Of a stretch of DNA of 64,000 nt, positions 36,439 through 45,498 are shown piece by piece. This DNA is from Paenibacillus sp. FSL H8-0079 (GTDB lineage Bacteria > Bacillota > Bacilli > Paenibacillales > Paenibacillaceae): positions 496,001 through 560,000 of the forward strand of contig NZ_CP150300.1 in NCBI RefSeq assembly GCF_037991315.1, written 5' to 3'. The first letter of the stretch is position 1; every line of letters starts with the position of its first letter. A model generated the notes under the pieces. That model did no database searches. It saw nothing but the letters and a program-made list of their open reading frames with translations, and was not told the origin of the DNA. Made by a program: the position numbers and the translations under genes.

Positions 36439-37827
36439 ATGCAGGGGATCGATTATACGGCCGGCTCGATCCATCGTTTGTTATTCCGTACGGCCGTTCC
36501 GATGCTGCTCGCTTCTCTGGTTAACGTGATTACACAACTGGCCAATGTATTTTTCCTGGGTCATACGAGTCAAAGTGTATTATATGTGCTCTCATTGTAT
36601 ATTCCTGTCTCCTTCGTCATGATTGCCATCATCGAAGCGATGCAGCTGTCTGTTCAGGTCGCGGTGGCGCGCAGTCGTGCCGGGGGCTCTCGTGCATTTA
36701 CCCAGCTATTCGTGCACATGATGGGCAGTGCAATGCTGCTTGCCATTCTGACCGGGGGAATTGTGATGTTACTGACCCCTGTGCTCTCATGGTTTTACCA
36801 TGTGCCTGCCGACATTGGGCCCATGTTTACGCTGTACGTAGGGGGCATGATGGCAGTGAGCATCCCGGCCGTCCTGGCGGCAGTGACCAGTGCGGCGTTA
36901 CGAGGACTGGGCCGGGCACAGTCAGCGTCGTGGAACGCGGTTGGTATGGCGATGCTAAACATTGCTCTCGTGTACACATTTGTGTCGGTCTTCGGGTTGG
37001 ATCTGAAGGGCATCATCTATGCTAACCTGATCACTTCCGTCTTGTCCTTGGCTATTTCTCTGCTTATTCTGTTCATTCGTCGGGAAATGATCTTTGAACG
37101 CTTTGCTTTTGCACAAAAACATCTGATGGCCCTCAGGCATGTCGGTATTCCTGTGTTCATCTCGTACTGCATGATTTTTCTGAGTACATTTTTTTTTAAT
37201 AAAATTGTCAGTCACTTTGGCGAAGGGGCGGTTGCTGGCTTTGGCGTTGGTTATCGAATTCAGACGATGGCGATCCTGCCGGGTATCGTCATTGGATCGG
37301 CCATTGGCATTATCATCAATCATAATTTGCAACCACCACACCGGCCAAGGGCCTATGCAAGTTATCGCCAAGGTCTGCTGCAATCCTTTGCTCTGTACGT
37401 AATCATTGCCGTTGCCATCTGGATCTGGCGAGATCCGCTTATCGCATTCCTGATCGAAGATACGGCAACCCGTGCAGAAGCAGCGCGGTATCTGTCCATC
37501 GTGGCTCTTTCCTATATTGGCATGGGTCCCATGATGACAACTTTGCTGACGATGGAACAGAGTGGGCGCGGATACCAGGCCATACTTCTGAATGCGGTGT
37601 ATTTTCTGATTATTATTGCACTTGGCTGGGGATTGACTCGGGCTTTCAATGAGGTTACTTACTTCTATGCGGTAATTGCTGGCATGAATGTGGTCGGCAT
37701 GTCGTCGTTCTTCCTGCCTTTCATGCGAATGCTGAAGCGGGAATACGTCGAACCTTCTACGGATAAGGACATCAGTACAGAAGGTGAAGCGACGTTGCCG
37801 AATAAAAGCTATTCCACACAGACTTGA
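36439..37827 (+). CDS. MATE-family efflux transporter
   Basis: The 462-residue inner-membrane antiporter has about twelve hydrophobic segments in two homologous halves. It begins YTAGSIHRLLFRTAVPMLLA and SLVNVITQLANVFFLGHTSQ, and contains AVTSAALRGLGRAQSASWNA in the first half and GEGAVAGFGVGYRIQTMAIL in the second, all typical of MATE proteins. GGAGGTGA precedes the ATG at 36439. Within the cluster it is the likely exporter or self-resistance pump for the product or a precursor (inference). Confidence 0.9.
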   Translation: MQGIDYTAGSIHRLLFRTAVPMLLASLVNVITQLANVFFLGHTSQSVLYVLSLYIPVSFVMIAIIEAMQLSVQVAVARSRAGGSRAFTQLFVHMMGSAMLLAILTGGIVMLLTPVLSWFYHVPADIGPMFTLYVGGMMAVSIPAVLAAVTSAALRGLGRAQSASWNAVGMAMLNIALVYTFVSVFGLDLKGIIYANLITSVLSLAISLLILFIRREMIFERFAFAQKHLMALRHVGIPVFISYCMIFLSTFFFNKIVSHFGEGAVAGFGVGYRIQTMAILPGIVIGSAIGIIINHNLQPPHRPRAYASYRQGLLQSFALYVIIAVAIWIWRDPLIAFLIEDTATRAEAARYLSIVALSYIGMGPMMTTLLTMEQSGRGYQAILLNAVYFLIIIALGWGLTRAFNEVTYFYAVIAGMNVVGMSSFFLPFMRMLKREYVEPSTDKDISTEGEATLPNKSYSTQT

Positions 37828-37854
37828 CTCTAACTACGTACAGGAGGCTTTTGC

Positions 37855-39036
37855 ATGAAAACATCAGAACCTGCTTATCTGGTACGTCGCATTGCAGATG
37901 CGTGGATCGCTGCGGATGAAACGTTCAGCCAGTTTTATGAGCTTGAACCGGCGAAAGAACTGGAGCCACAACTCCCCCCGGATTTGCCGGGGGTGGAACC
38001 TGCGGAAGCGCCTTTTTTTTTGTATGAGCCTCTCATCGGTCATCGGGCTCCTCAACTGGGGATCTTGGGTATCCCTCATTCTGGTGGGACAAGCATGTTA
38101 AACTCCTCCGTTGCCGGACTTGCACATGCATTACGCGTAGAATCGTGGAAAAAGGTCATCTATCCATCGTTACAAGAGTCCGGGAATTCGAGCTTGTACG
38201 ATATTGGAAGTGGGAGACGATTGCTTGAGATCGTAACCATGCAGGATTGGGGTACTTGTCTTATGAATGAAGCGGAGGCGGATACAGCTGTTCCTTATCA
38301 AAAGGGGCTTGCGGCCGCACTGGATCATGCGCTGGATCAACAGGCGCTATTGTGCTGCATTGGCGGAGACCATTCTATTACGCATACTGTGCTTCAGATG
38401 ATGGCAAAGGCCCAGGGCAGTCGAAGAGTGCTGGTCCAGTTCGATGCCCATCATGATTGCGGTATCGATGCCATCCATCAGGAGCATCCCAGTCACTCCA
38501 ATTTTGTGAGACATTTGCTAGAGCAGGGTACGGTAGCTGCTGTTGTACAGATCGGCCTGCGTGGTCTTCGCTCAGCAGATCAGATGTACAGCCATCCTGG
38601 CTTGATTCAGATATCGGCAGAGCATATGACACCCGAGAGGGTGAGCCATGTTCTGAACGAGGTAAGGCAGAAGTACGATGTCGACTCGGCTTATTTAACG
38701 TTTGACTTGGATTCCCTTGATCCGGGAATCTTCCCATTTGTTGATTTTCCGATTGCTGCAGGACCGACCTGGCAGAACATTCGAGACTGCGTTATTGCAG
38801 CGCTGGAAGTCCCGTTATCTTATGAAGGGATGGATATGGTTGAAGGACAGGGTGTGCAATCGGATCGGCACATTCCTGGACAATATGAGCTGGCGCTTCG
38901 AATGTTGGTCTATATGATGGATGGTATCGACCGGAATCGTCGGCGGTTTGAATCGTCTTCTAGAACTAGCGCAGCCAGGGAAGGAATGCTGTCGGGAGCG
39001 GGAGTATCCATGAATCAGGGCATACAGGAGGTGTAA
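37855..39036 (+). CDS. Arginase/agmatinase-fold hydrolase, possible peptide arginase
   Basis: The 393-residue ureohydrolase has all manganese ligands: His173 in GGDHSITH; Asp197, His199 and Asp201 in QFDAHHDCG; and Asp284 and Asp286 in LTFDLDSLDPGIFP. The SHSNF motif follows. An N-terminal extension of about 60 residues is absent from metabolic arginases. In this cluster the substrate could be Arg side chains of the Arg-repeat peptide, giving ornithine, as peptide arginases of the OspR kind do; free arginine, agmatine or another guanidine is the alternative. A 9-T run (38013-38021) lies inside the gene. Confidence 0.85.
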   Translation: MKTSEPAYLVRRIADAWIAADETFSQFYELEPAKELEPQLPPDLPGVEPAEAPFFLYEPLIGHRAPQLGILGIPHSGGTSMLNSSVAGLAHALRVESWKKVIYPSLQESGNSSLYDIGSGRRLLEIVTMQDWGTCLMNEAEADTAVPYQKGLAAALDHALDQQALLCCIGGDHSITHTVLQMMAKAQGSRRVLVQFDAHHDCGIDAIHQEHPSHSNFVRHLLEQGTVAAVVQIGLRGLRSADQMYSHPGLIQISAEHMTPERVSHVLNEVRQKYDVDSAYLTFDLDSLDPGIFPFVDFPIAAGPTWQNIRDCVIAALEVPLSYEGMDMVEGQGVQSDRHIPGQYELALRMLVYMMDGIDRNRRRFESSSRTSAAREGMLSGAGVSMNQGIQEV

Positions 39037-39038
39037 GC

Positions 39039-40016
39039 ATGGAGGATTTTCATACATTATATACGTTACATAAGGAACAGGTCAGGGAGGAGTTGTATAG
39101 GGAAAAGACAGACGGAATTCAACTGGGATTCTTCTATGCGCTAATGAATATTGTTAAGGAGCTTGCACCACTTCAACCGGAATCGTCACCGGAATCGATC
39201 TGGATGGATTATCTGGCTTTTTTGCGGACGGTTGACGAACACAAAAAAAGTCCGTACTCCTTTATGGATTGGGATGAAGTCGAGGGGCTTGAACATCTGC
39301 AAGCGACGTTGCAGGAAGGTGGCGCCTTGTTGACCTGGCATTATGGATTTGTCAGACATAACATGATCACTATCGGACAGGAGATTCGCGCAGGCCACAT
39401 GAAGTCCGGATTACCCTTCTATCTGGTGGCTGAACAAGGTACCGTAGAGCAGGAGCAGAAGCTGTCGTCCTGGAACACCCTACGGCAGTTTGCAGGTGCT
39501 GATCTGCTGAACGCCGAGGATGAGATGATTGGCATACGATTATATTCTCATTTGCGGAAGGGAGGTTCATTCAACCTTTTCGTAGATGGTCAGACCGGGT
39601 TCAACGTGGATAATCGGGCAGTGGAGCTTCCTTTCCTGAGTTCACGCATCCGGACGAGGAGCGGTATTTTTCGTATTTTAGCCAAGACACGCAAGCCTGT
39701 ATGCCCCTATTTCATGACATTGACTGAAGATTTTCGTTCCAAAATTGTTTTCTTGCCGCCTTTCATCTTAGAAGGCGATATTCAGGAATCAGCAGGACGT
39801 GTATATGAGCCGTTTCGCAATCAACTGCTGAAGCAGCCTGCATTATGGAGATTCTGGGACCGTCACCATCAGCAAGTGATTCACTGGAAGGAGGATGAGA
39901 CTAACCTTCATTCAGCGGAAGCTGAGAGTCAGGTGGACTGGTTCTCCAAGCCGCTGGAGGGATTTGGTCAGCTTGGACTGAACACCGCGAGTGGCATGAT
40001 CTACAATTTGGGTTAA
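39039..40016 (+). CDS. LpxL/HtrB-like acyltransferase
   Basis: The 325-residue product resembles the lysophospholipid/lipid A acyltransferase superfamily: GGALLTWHYGFVRHNM with the catalytic-type His101, FNLFVDGQTG, and ELPFLSSRIRTRSGIFRILA then KTRKPVCPYF. The acid four residues after the His in the usual HX4(D/E) motif is Arg here. A Gram-positive has no lipid A, so it probably acylates the cluster product, perhaps on an amine (inference). AGGAGGTG precedes the ATG, two bases after the arginase stop. Confidence 0.75.
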   Translation: MEDFHTLYTLHKEQVREELYREKTDGIQLGFFYALMNIVKELAPLQPESSPESIWMDYLAFLRTVDEHKKSPYSFMDWDEVEGLEHLQATLQEGGALLTWHYGFVRHNMITIGQEIRAGHMKSGLPFYLVAEQGTVEQEQKLSSWNTLRQFAGADLLNAEDEMIGIRLYSHLRKGGSFNLFVDGQTGFNVDNRAVELPFLSSRIRTRSGIFRILAKTRKPVCPYFMTLTEDFRSKIVFLPPFILEGDIQESAGRVYEPFRNQLLKQPALWRFWDRHHQQVIHWKEDETNLHSAEAESQVDWFSKPLEGFGQLGLNTASGMIYNLG

Positions 40017-40041
40017 CCGTCAGATAAGGGGGGAGGCAAGG

Positions 40042-41349
40042 ATGCAGTCTTTCATTACGGAGCAATACAATCGTCTATCGGTCCATGTGATGCCAACAAG
40101 CCAATACGCCAACTATTATCTCCATCTGGGCATTGTTAACGAACAGGGGAGAATTCCATCAGCGGTGTTTGCAGTCATTGTGCGGCTACTTTTCAGGCAG
40201 GATTCTCTCGGCAAAAGAAAGCTACAGCAGCAACTATGGTCCATGTATGCCGATGAGCTGAGATGCGAATTGGAGCAGAAGGGGGAGACTCAGCTCGCAT
40301 CCATCCGGTTGCGTATCCCTGCAGGGTTGCTGCCCGGGACCGATGCACGGACGCTCGATGCGCTGAAGCTGCTCGCAGACATGATGTTCGAACCGAGCCT
40401 TAAGGGCGGATTTGATTTTGATGAAGCGCAGATCCAGGAGGAACTTGCTTGGGCAGAACATCATGCTGGCTATGATGTGTCCAATTGGGACAAGGTGGTA
40501 CAGGGGCGCAGTCTGGAATGGCTTGGGTATACGGAACGAAGCAGGGATGCCGACGTGGAGCAACTGCAACATTGTGTGCATGATGGTGAATTGCAGCAAT
40601 GGTACCGGGAGGTGCTTTGCAGCCCACTACATATTCATGTGATCGGTGATTTCCAGTCGGATGTGATGATAGCTCAGGTCATGGAGGCCTTTTTGCCTTC
40701 GGTTGTCGCAGCTGAGGGGGGAGAAACTCCATATGTGATTGGGCATGATGAGCCTACTGAGCGCCGGGAGGAAGGCGAGATGATGCTTGAACTGATGGAT
40801 GTTCAGCAATGCAAGATTAATGTGACCTTCACCACCGGGGTGACGTATGGATCCTCGGACTACGCTGCCCTGTTTCTGTTTCATTCCCTTTTTGGCGCTA
40901 CGCCTGCGTCCAGGCTTCAATCCGAGCTTCGTGAACGAAAGCAATGGGTGTATCAGATCTACAGCACGCTGGATGATTATCGGGGGACGCTTCATGTGAC
41001 AACGGGAACAAGCAGTGGATATGTGACAGAGGTGCTTGAAGCGATAGATGCTGAATGGCTGAGGATATGCAGCGGAGACATTCAGGAAGTAGAGCTGAAT
41101 AGAGCTATTCAAAATGTGATGCATTATGTGCAAGTGGGATACGATCTGCCTGAGCAGGTAGTCAACCTTCATATCGATCGATTGCTCAACCGGGTCCAGA
41201 TGACAACTCCGCAATTCCTGGAAGCCATAACCTGCGTTACTGGGGAACAAGTGGCCGAGGTAGCCTCTGGCATGAAAAAGGCTGTCACCTGGATTTTGTA
41301 TCCTGAGAATGAATATTCCGCACCAGTGCAGGAGGTGACTCATGAATAG
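40042..41349 (+). CDS. M16-family peptidase homologue without zinc site
   Basis: This 435-residue pitrilysin-like protein lacks HXXEH: the corresponding N-terminal region reads GRIPSAVFAVIVRLLFRQDS. The remaining fold is visible in DALKLLADMMFEPSLKGGFD, DEAQIQEELAWAEHHAGY and SSDYAALFLFHSLFGATPAS. It pairs with the active M16 peptidase encoded next, overlapping by 8 bp, like the YmfF/YmfH pair or AlbE/AlbF of subtilosin synthesis. It likely helps bind the substrate peptide. Confidence 0.85.
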   Translation: MQSFITEQYNRLSVHVMPTSQYANYYLHLGIVNEQGRIPSAVFAVIVRLLFRQDSLGKRKLQQQLWSMYADELRCELEQKGETQLASIRLRIPAGLLPGTDARTLDALKLLADMMFEPSLKGGFDFDEAQIQEELAWAEHHAGYDVSNWDKVVQGRSLEWLGYTERSRDADVEQLQHCVHDGELQQWYREVLCSPLHIHVIGDFQSDVMIAQVMEAFLPSVVAAEGGETPYVIGHDEPTERREEGEMMLELMDVQQCKINVTFTTGVTYGSSDYAALFLFHSLFGATPASRLQSELRERKQWVYQIYSTLDDYRGTLHVTTGTSSGYVTEVLEAIDAEWLRICSGDIQEVELNRAIQNVMHYVQVGYDLPEQVVNLHIDRLLNRVQMTTPQFLEAITCVTGEQVAEVASGMKKAVTWILYPENEYSAPVQEVTHE

Positions 41350-42565
41350 TACTGTGAATATCGCACCTGTCCGCAGGCGCTTGTCCAATGGTCTGTCGGT
41401 CCACATTTTCCCCGAACCCCAGTTCCATCATACTTTTGTTTCGTGGTCCGTGTCCTATGGCTCAATCCATGATGCAGCCCTGCCTGGCAGAGCACATTTC
41501 CTTGAGCATATGATGTTCTACAATCCGGATCAACGGCCCGTCAAGCCGCTATTTCATACTCTGGGAGCTTCGACATCTGCATTGACACGTTATGATGTAA
41601 CGACTTATCAAATGGCCTGCACAGGCGATTTGAAACGAAGTCTGGAGTTGTTCACCGGCATGCTTGCTGCTCCATATTTCACCCCGATGCATCTGGAACA
41701 GGAACGGTCCGCCATTCATCAGGAGCTGTCCATGTATGCAGACCAGCCCTCGTGGCGAGCTTTGCAGCAGTTGACTCAGATGATGTATGGCAGCAATCAC
41801 CCCATCACGATGGATGTTGCAGGCACACCGGATAGTCTGTACCAAATGACAACGGATGAGCTGAAGCATGCCTACAACACTCGCTATGCCACAGGGAGCA
41901 TGGCGATAGCGGTTGCTGGTCCGGTTGAAGCGGAGTTCATTACGGATATGCTGGAACAATTCCCTGCGATGGAACCACTGAATGGTGCCTACCTGCCAGA
42001 AGTTACACTCCACTATTTGGGCGAGGACTCCAATGAGCAGTATCGGGAGATTGAATGCGGATTGTCCTTGCCGCTTGTAAGGTATGGGTTCCGTGCCGAA
42101 GATGGGATGCAGTTAAAAGAGCAAATTTCTTGCATGATCGGCATTGAAGCCTTACTGGGTGAAACTTCCGATTTCCACGCGGAATGTATGGAGTTGGGTC
42201 TGCTTCATAAGGGTGCAGAATGGGACCACTATTATCGCAGGGAATTTGCCTTTTCGAATGCTTGTGGGTATTCAGCAGATCCCGTTTCTTTATATAACCG
42301 GGTTGAGGAAATGTGTGAGCATATTCAGAACGGGACGCTGTCCCTATCCAACTTGAACCATGCGCGGATGAAGTGGTTAAGCAAGTATTATGCAGACATG
42401 GATTCATTAAAACAGCGATGCATGCATGTCTCCGAATATGAGGTGATCGGACTGGATTATATGCAGCTTGGCACGTATGCACTTGAATTGACAGAAGAAG
42501 AGGTTAGGAGTGGTCTCAGAACTATTGCAACGTCTGCTCGTCTGAAGATGGTTGTTATACGATAG
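41342..42565 (+). CDS. M16-family zinc peptidase (active)
   Basis: The 407-residue peptidase has the inverted zinc motif GRAHFLEHMMF (His52, Glu55, His56) and the third ligand Glu128 in ERSAIHQELS, 72 residues after His56, as in HXXEH-X70-76-E. GGAGGTGA stands before the ATG. It forms a pair with the inactive homologue. In peptide natural-product clusters M16 pairs trim leader peptides or the core, so the likely substrate is the Arg-repeat peptide (inference). Confidence 0.9.
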   Translation: MNSTVNIAPVRRRLSNGLSVHIFPEPQFHHTFVSWSVSYGSIHDAALPGRAHFLEHMMFYNPDQRPVKPLFHTLGASTSALTRYDVTTYQMACTGDLKRSLELFTGMLAAPYFTPMHLEQERSAIHQELSMYADQPSWRALQQLTQMMYGSNHPITMDVAGTPDSLYQMTTDELKHAYNTRYATGSMAIAVAGPVEAEFITDMLEQFPAMEPLNGAYLPEVTLHYLGEDSNEQYREIECGLSLPLVRYGFRAEDGMQLKEQISCMIGIEALLGETSDFHAECMELGLLHKGAEWDHYYRREFAFSNACGYSADPVSLYNRVEEMCEHIQNGTLSLSNLNHARMKWLSKYYADMDSLKQRCMHVSEYEVIGLDYMQLGTYALELTEEEVRSGLRTIATSARLKMVVIR

Positions 42566-42599
42566 CATGTACGTAACCCCGGATAGGGAGGAGGGCCTT

Positions 42600-43388
42600 A
42601 TGGATTCCAGAACCGGAACAATCAGCAGCCTTCTGGCAATGAGGGAACAAGGGAATAATACGTTCACGCCATTTTCAGGAGAACCGGAGGTCCATATTTG
42701 GACACAGACTTTGCCCATAAGGGAGGATCAACTGCAGACAGCGGCTGCCATAGACTCCGATGCAATGACTTCAGAAGAACATGAACGTATGGTCAGAATC
42801 AGCACAACCTCACGGCTACAGGCTCATTGCTGGATGATTTCAAGGATTTTCTTGCGAAGAGTACTGGCACAGTACATGCAGCTTCAGGCAAGGGATATTC
42901 GATTTGAATACGGTACTTCCGGAAAGCCTTATCTCGGGGGAGGTCCGCAATTCAGCCTTTCGCATACGAATGGGCTATGTGTACTGGCGGTTACATCCAC
43001 TAACAACGAGCTTGGCGTGGATGTGGAATGGGTACGTCCACTACTGCGAGAGAAAGCCATCATCCAACGTTTCCTGACGGAAGAGGAGCGGGATCATGTG
43101 CTGGAAGCCATATGTTCCGGGGAGGATTCTTCTTCCCTGTTGTGGAAAGTCCTCACAGGCAAGGAGGCCTGGATCAAGGCTTCAGGTCAATCTTTATGTG
43201 GACAGTGGAGAAATCTGAATACGGTACAGGCTATACGTAATGATGAACATGTGCTGGAATGGGCCGGACAGAATTATGTATTGCATTCCCTGAATATGGG
43301 CAAGGGTTATTCCGCATCATTATGCGTGACAGGGACGGAGAGGTCACTCGTACGCCGGATGAATGTGGCGGATCATATACAATGCTAA
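42600..43388 (+). CDS. Sfp-type 4'-phosphopantetheinyl transferase
   Basis: The 262-residue enzyme transfers phosphopantetheine from CoA to the carrier-protein Ser. Signature motifs are FSLSHTNGLCVLAVT, ELGVDVEWV with the metal-binding acidic residues, and LLWKVLTGKEAWIKASG. GGAGGAGGG precedes the ATG at 42600. It is the last gene of the one-direction cluster, and its natural substrate is most likely the carrier protein at 31443. Confidence 0.92.
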   Translation: MDSRTGTISSLLAMREQGNNTFTPFSGEPEVHIWTQTLPIREDQLQTAAAIDSDAMTSEEHERMVRISTTSRLQAHCWMISRIFLRRVLAQYMQLQARDIRFEYGTSGKPYLGGGPQFSLSHTNGLCVLAVTSTNNELGVDVEWVRPLLREKAIIQRFLTEEERDHVLEAICSGEDSSSLLWKVLTGKEAWIKASGQSLCGQWRNLNTVQAIRNDEHVLEWAGQNYVLHSLNMGKGYSASLCVTGTERSLVRRMNVADHIQC

Positions 43389-43420
43389 AGGAAGATAGGA
43401 AATTAAATCTTACATATCTA

Positions 43421-43448
43421 TTGTCTAAACATTGTCATTACCTATAAT
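43421..43448 (+). promoter_or_regulatory. SigA-type promoter of the S9 peptidase gene
   Basis: TTGTCT (43421-43426) and TATAAT (43443-43448) are 16 bp apart. Confidence 0.65.
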
Positions 43449-43471
43449 ATGGATAAATGGTACCTTAATTT

Positions 43472-43492
43472 ACCAATGTTAAATTCATTGGT
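43472..43492 (+). promoter_or_regulatory. Dyad ACCAATG-N7-CATTGGT in the S9 peptidase leader
   Basis: A perfect 7-bp inverted repeat with a 7-bp spacer lies between the promoter and the ribosome binding site; it is either an operator or an mRNA hairpin. Confidence 0.45.
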
Positions 43493-43513
43493 TCAATTCC
43501 AAGGAGGTTTGTC

Positions 43514-45325
43514 ATGATTCAGTTCCCTAAACCGGATGTCGAGCAATATTTTCAGACGTACCGTATTTCGCATTTTGCCGTATCGGCAGACGAGAAACGT
43601 TTGTTCATGGACAGCAATCTGAACGGTCAGCCAAATATTTGGGCGATGGATTTGCCCGGAGGGTACCCGTATCCTTTAACGTACTTGAATCAGAGTAGTC
43701 AATTTATCAAAGCAGACCCGCAAGGACGTCATCTTCTTACCGCCTTTGATCGGGATGGTGACGAGAACTATCATCTATACGCACTTAAGCCAGAGGGCGG
43801 TGTTCCACTGCCTGTTGTTCCGGCAGAGCCGAATGACCGCTGTTATTACGCCCACTTATCTGAAGATGGACAGCGTTTGTATTATATAACCAGCGCAGGT
43901 AACCCGAATTACCTCAATTCGCGCCGGCTTCATCTGGAGACGGGAGAGGACGAGCTCCTGCATCAAGGGGAAGAGGCCACAAGCAATCTGGTTGCTGTAA
44001 GCTCGGATGAACAGGCCTACGTCATCTTGAAAATATATTCGAATACCTACCAGAAGGCATATCTGTATCGTGACGGTGAAGAACAGGAGATCCTGCCAGC
44101 ATCAGAGCGACAGAGTCAGATCCCGGATCTGATTTTCGCAGATGACAATCGCCTTCTGCTGATCACGAATGATAACTCACCATACTCGTATGTGGCTGAG
44201 TATCGTATCGATTCCGGTGAGTTCCGTCCATTGTGTAAAATTGAAGGGGAAGATGTGGAGTTCATCCGCTGGCATCAAGCTTCCGAAACCTTATATTTAT
44301 GGACACTTATAGGGCCGGAGAATCGCATGTACGTATTGGACAAAAATGCAGATCAACCTCGGCGTGTAGATATGCCGCTGGATACAATTGAGCAGGTCAC
44401 TGTTACGAAAGCGGGTAATATCTATATTCTGGGGCGTGGAGCAATCCAGCCGCATAACATTTATCGCAAAGTGGCAGGTGCTGAATCCTGGGAGCCGCTG
44501 ACTGCCAATCGGGTAACCGGACTGGACCCCAGTGATCTCGTGTACCCTGACGTCATTCGGTATAACTCCTACGACGGACTGGAGATCGAAGCGCTTTTGT
44601 TCAAAGCAAAGCCGGAGCAGGCCAATGGCTACACGGTATTTTGGCCGCATGGTGGGCCGCAGGCATCGGAAGCGAAGTTTTTCCGGCCGATGTTCCAGAT
44701 GATGCTCGCTCAGGGCTATCATATTTTTGCACCGAACTTCCGTGGCAGTACCGGATATGGTGCGGAATTCGTCAAATTGGTTGAGCGGGATTGGGGCGAA
44801 GGCCCGAGGCTGGACTGTGTTGCCGGGATCAACTGGCTATTTGATCAGGGAATTACCTCGCCTGAGCGGTTGTTTGTGGTGGGTGGTAGTTACGGTGGAT
44901 ACATGACCCTGCTACTAGCAGGGCGTCATCCGGAGCTGTTCCGGGCTGCGGTTGATATTTTTGGGCCGAGCAACTTGTTCACATTCCTGGAATCCGTACC
45001 GGAAGACTGGAAGCCGATGATGGATAACTGGCTGGGGGATCCGATCCGTGACCGCGAACGTCTAACGAAGGATTCACCGATTACGTATCTGGATCAGATG
45101 GTGAACCCAATGCTGGTTATTCAAGGGGCTAATGATCCAAGAGTCGTGAAGGCCGAATCCGATCAGATCGTGGCTGCGCTTCAGTCGAAGGGACTGGATG
45201 TGGAATACATCGTTCTGGATGACGAGGGCCACGGCTTCTCCAGAAAGGCCAACGAGATTCTCGTGTATCGCCGAATGTTGGAGTTTTTGCAGAAACATCA
45301 GGAGTCACCGGTCGCACAGGCTTAA
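43514..45325 (+). CDS. S9-family prolyl-oligopeptidase-like peptidase
   Basis: The 603-residue product has an N-terminal beta-propeller (residues about 20-340) over a C-terminal alpha/beta-hydrolase. The hydrolase shows FRGSTGYGAEFVKLVERDWG, the nucleophile elbow VVGGSYGGYMTLLLAG, the acid in LVIQGANDPRV and the His in DDEGHGFSRKANE. There is no signal peptide, so it is intracellular and probably releases dipeptides or acylated residues from short peptides. AAGGAGG precedes the ATG. It has its own promoter, so it is probably not part of the cluster upstream. Confidence 0.92.
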   Translation: MIQFPKPDVEQYFQTYRISHFAVSADEKRLFMDSNLNGQPNIWAMDLPGGYPYPLTYLNQSSQFIKADPQGRHLLTAFDRDGDENYHLYALKPEGGVPLPVVPAEPNDRCYYAHLSEDGQRLYYITSAGNPNYLNSRRLHLETGEDELLHQGEEATSNLVAVSSDEQAYVILKIYSNTYQKAYLYRDGEEQEILPASERQSQIPDLIFADDNRLLLITNDNSPYSYVAEYRIDSGEFRPLCKIEGEDVEFIRWHQASETLYLWTLIGPENRMYVLDKNADQPRRVDMPLDTIEQVTVTKAGNIYILGRGAIQPHNIYRKVAGAESWEPLTANRVTGLDPSDLVYPDVIRYNSYDGLEIEALLFKAKPEQANGYTVFWPHGGPQASEAKFFRPMFQMMLAQGYHIFAPNFRGSTGYGAEFVKLVERDWGEGPRLDCVAGINWLFDQGITSPERLFVVGGSYGGYMTLLLAGRHPELFRAAVDIFGPSNLFTFLESVPEDWKPMMDNWLGDPIRDRERLTKDSPITYLDQMVNPMLVIQGANDPRVVKAESDQIVAALQSKGLDVEYIVLDDEGHGFSRKANEILVYRRMLEFLQKHQESPVAQA

Positions 45326-45370
45326 GCTGAGCGGGGTTTCATCGTTGATCGAAATATATCGTGGTATGAC

Positions 45371-45410
45371 GAAAACCGCCAGAGATCATCATTGATCTTT
45401 GGCGGTTTTA
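45371..45410. terminator. Bidirectional intrinsic terminator
   Basis: AAAACCGCCA and TGGCGGTTTT with AGATCA/TGATCT inside form a long stem with flanking A and T runs, between convergent genes. Confidence 0.88.
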
Positions 45411-45498
45411 TGCGTGCACCTGGATGTTGGGCGACATATATGGAACGATACATACGTAAGTTTGGAAGGCCGCTATCCATTGAGCACCCTGTCCAAAT

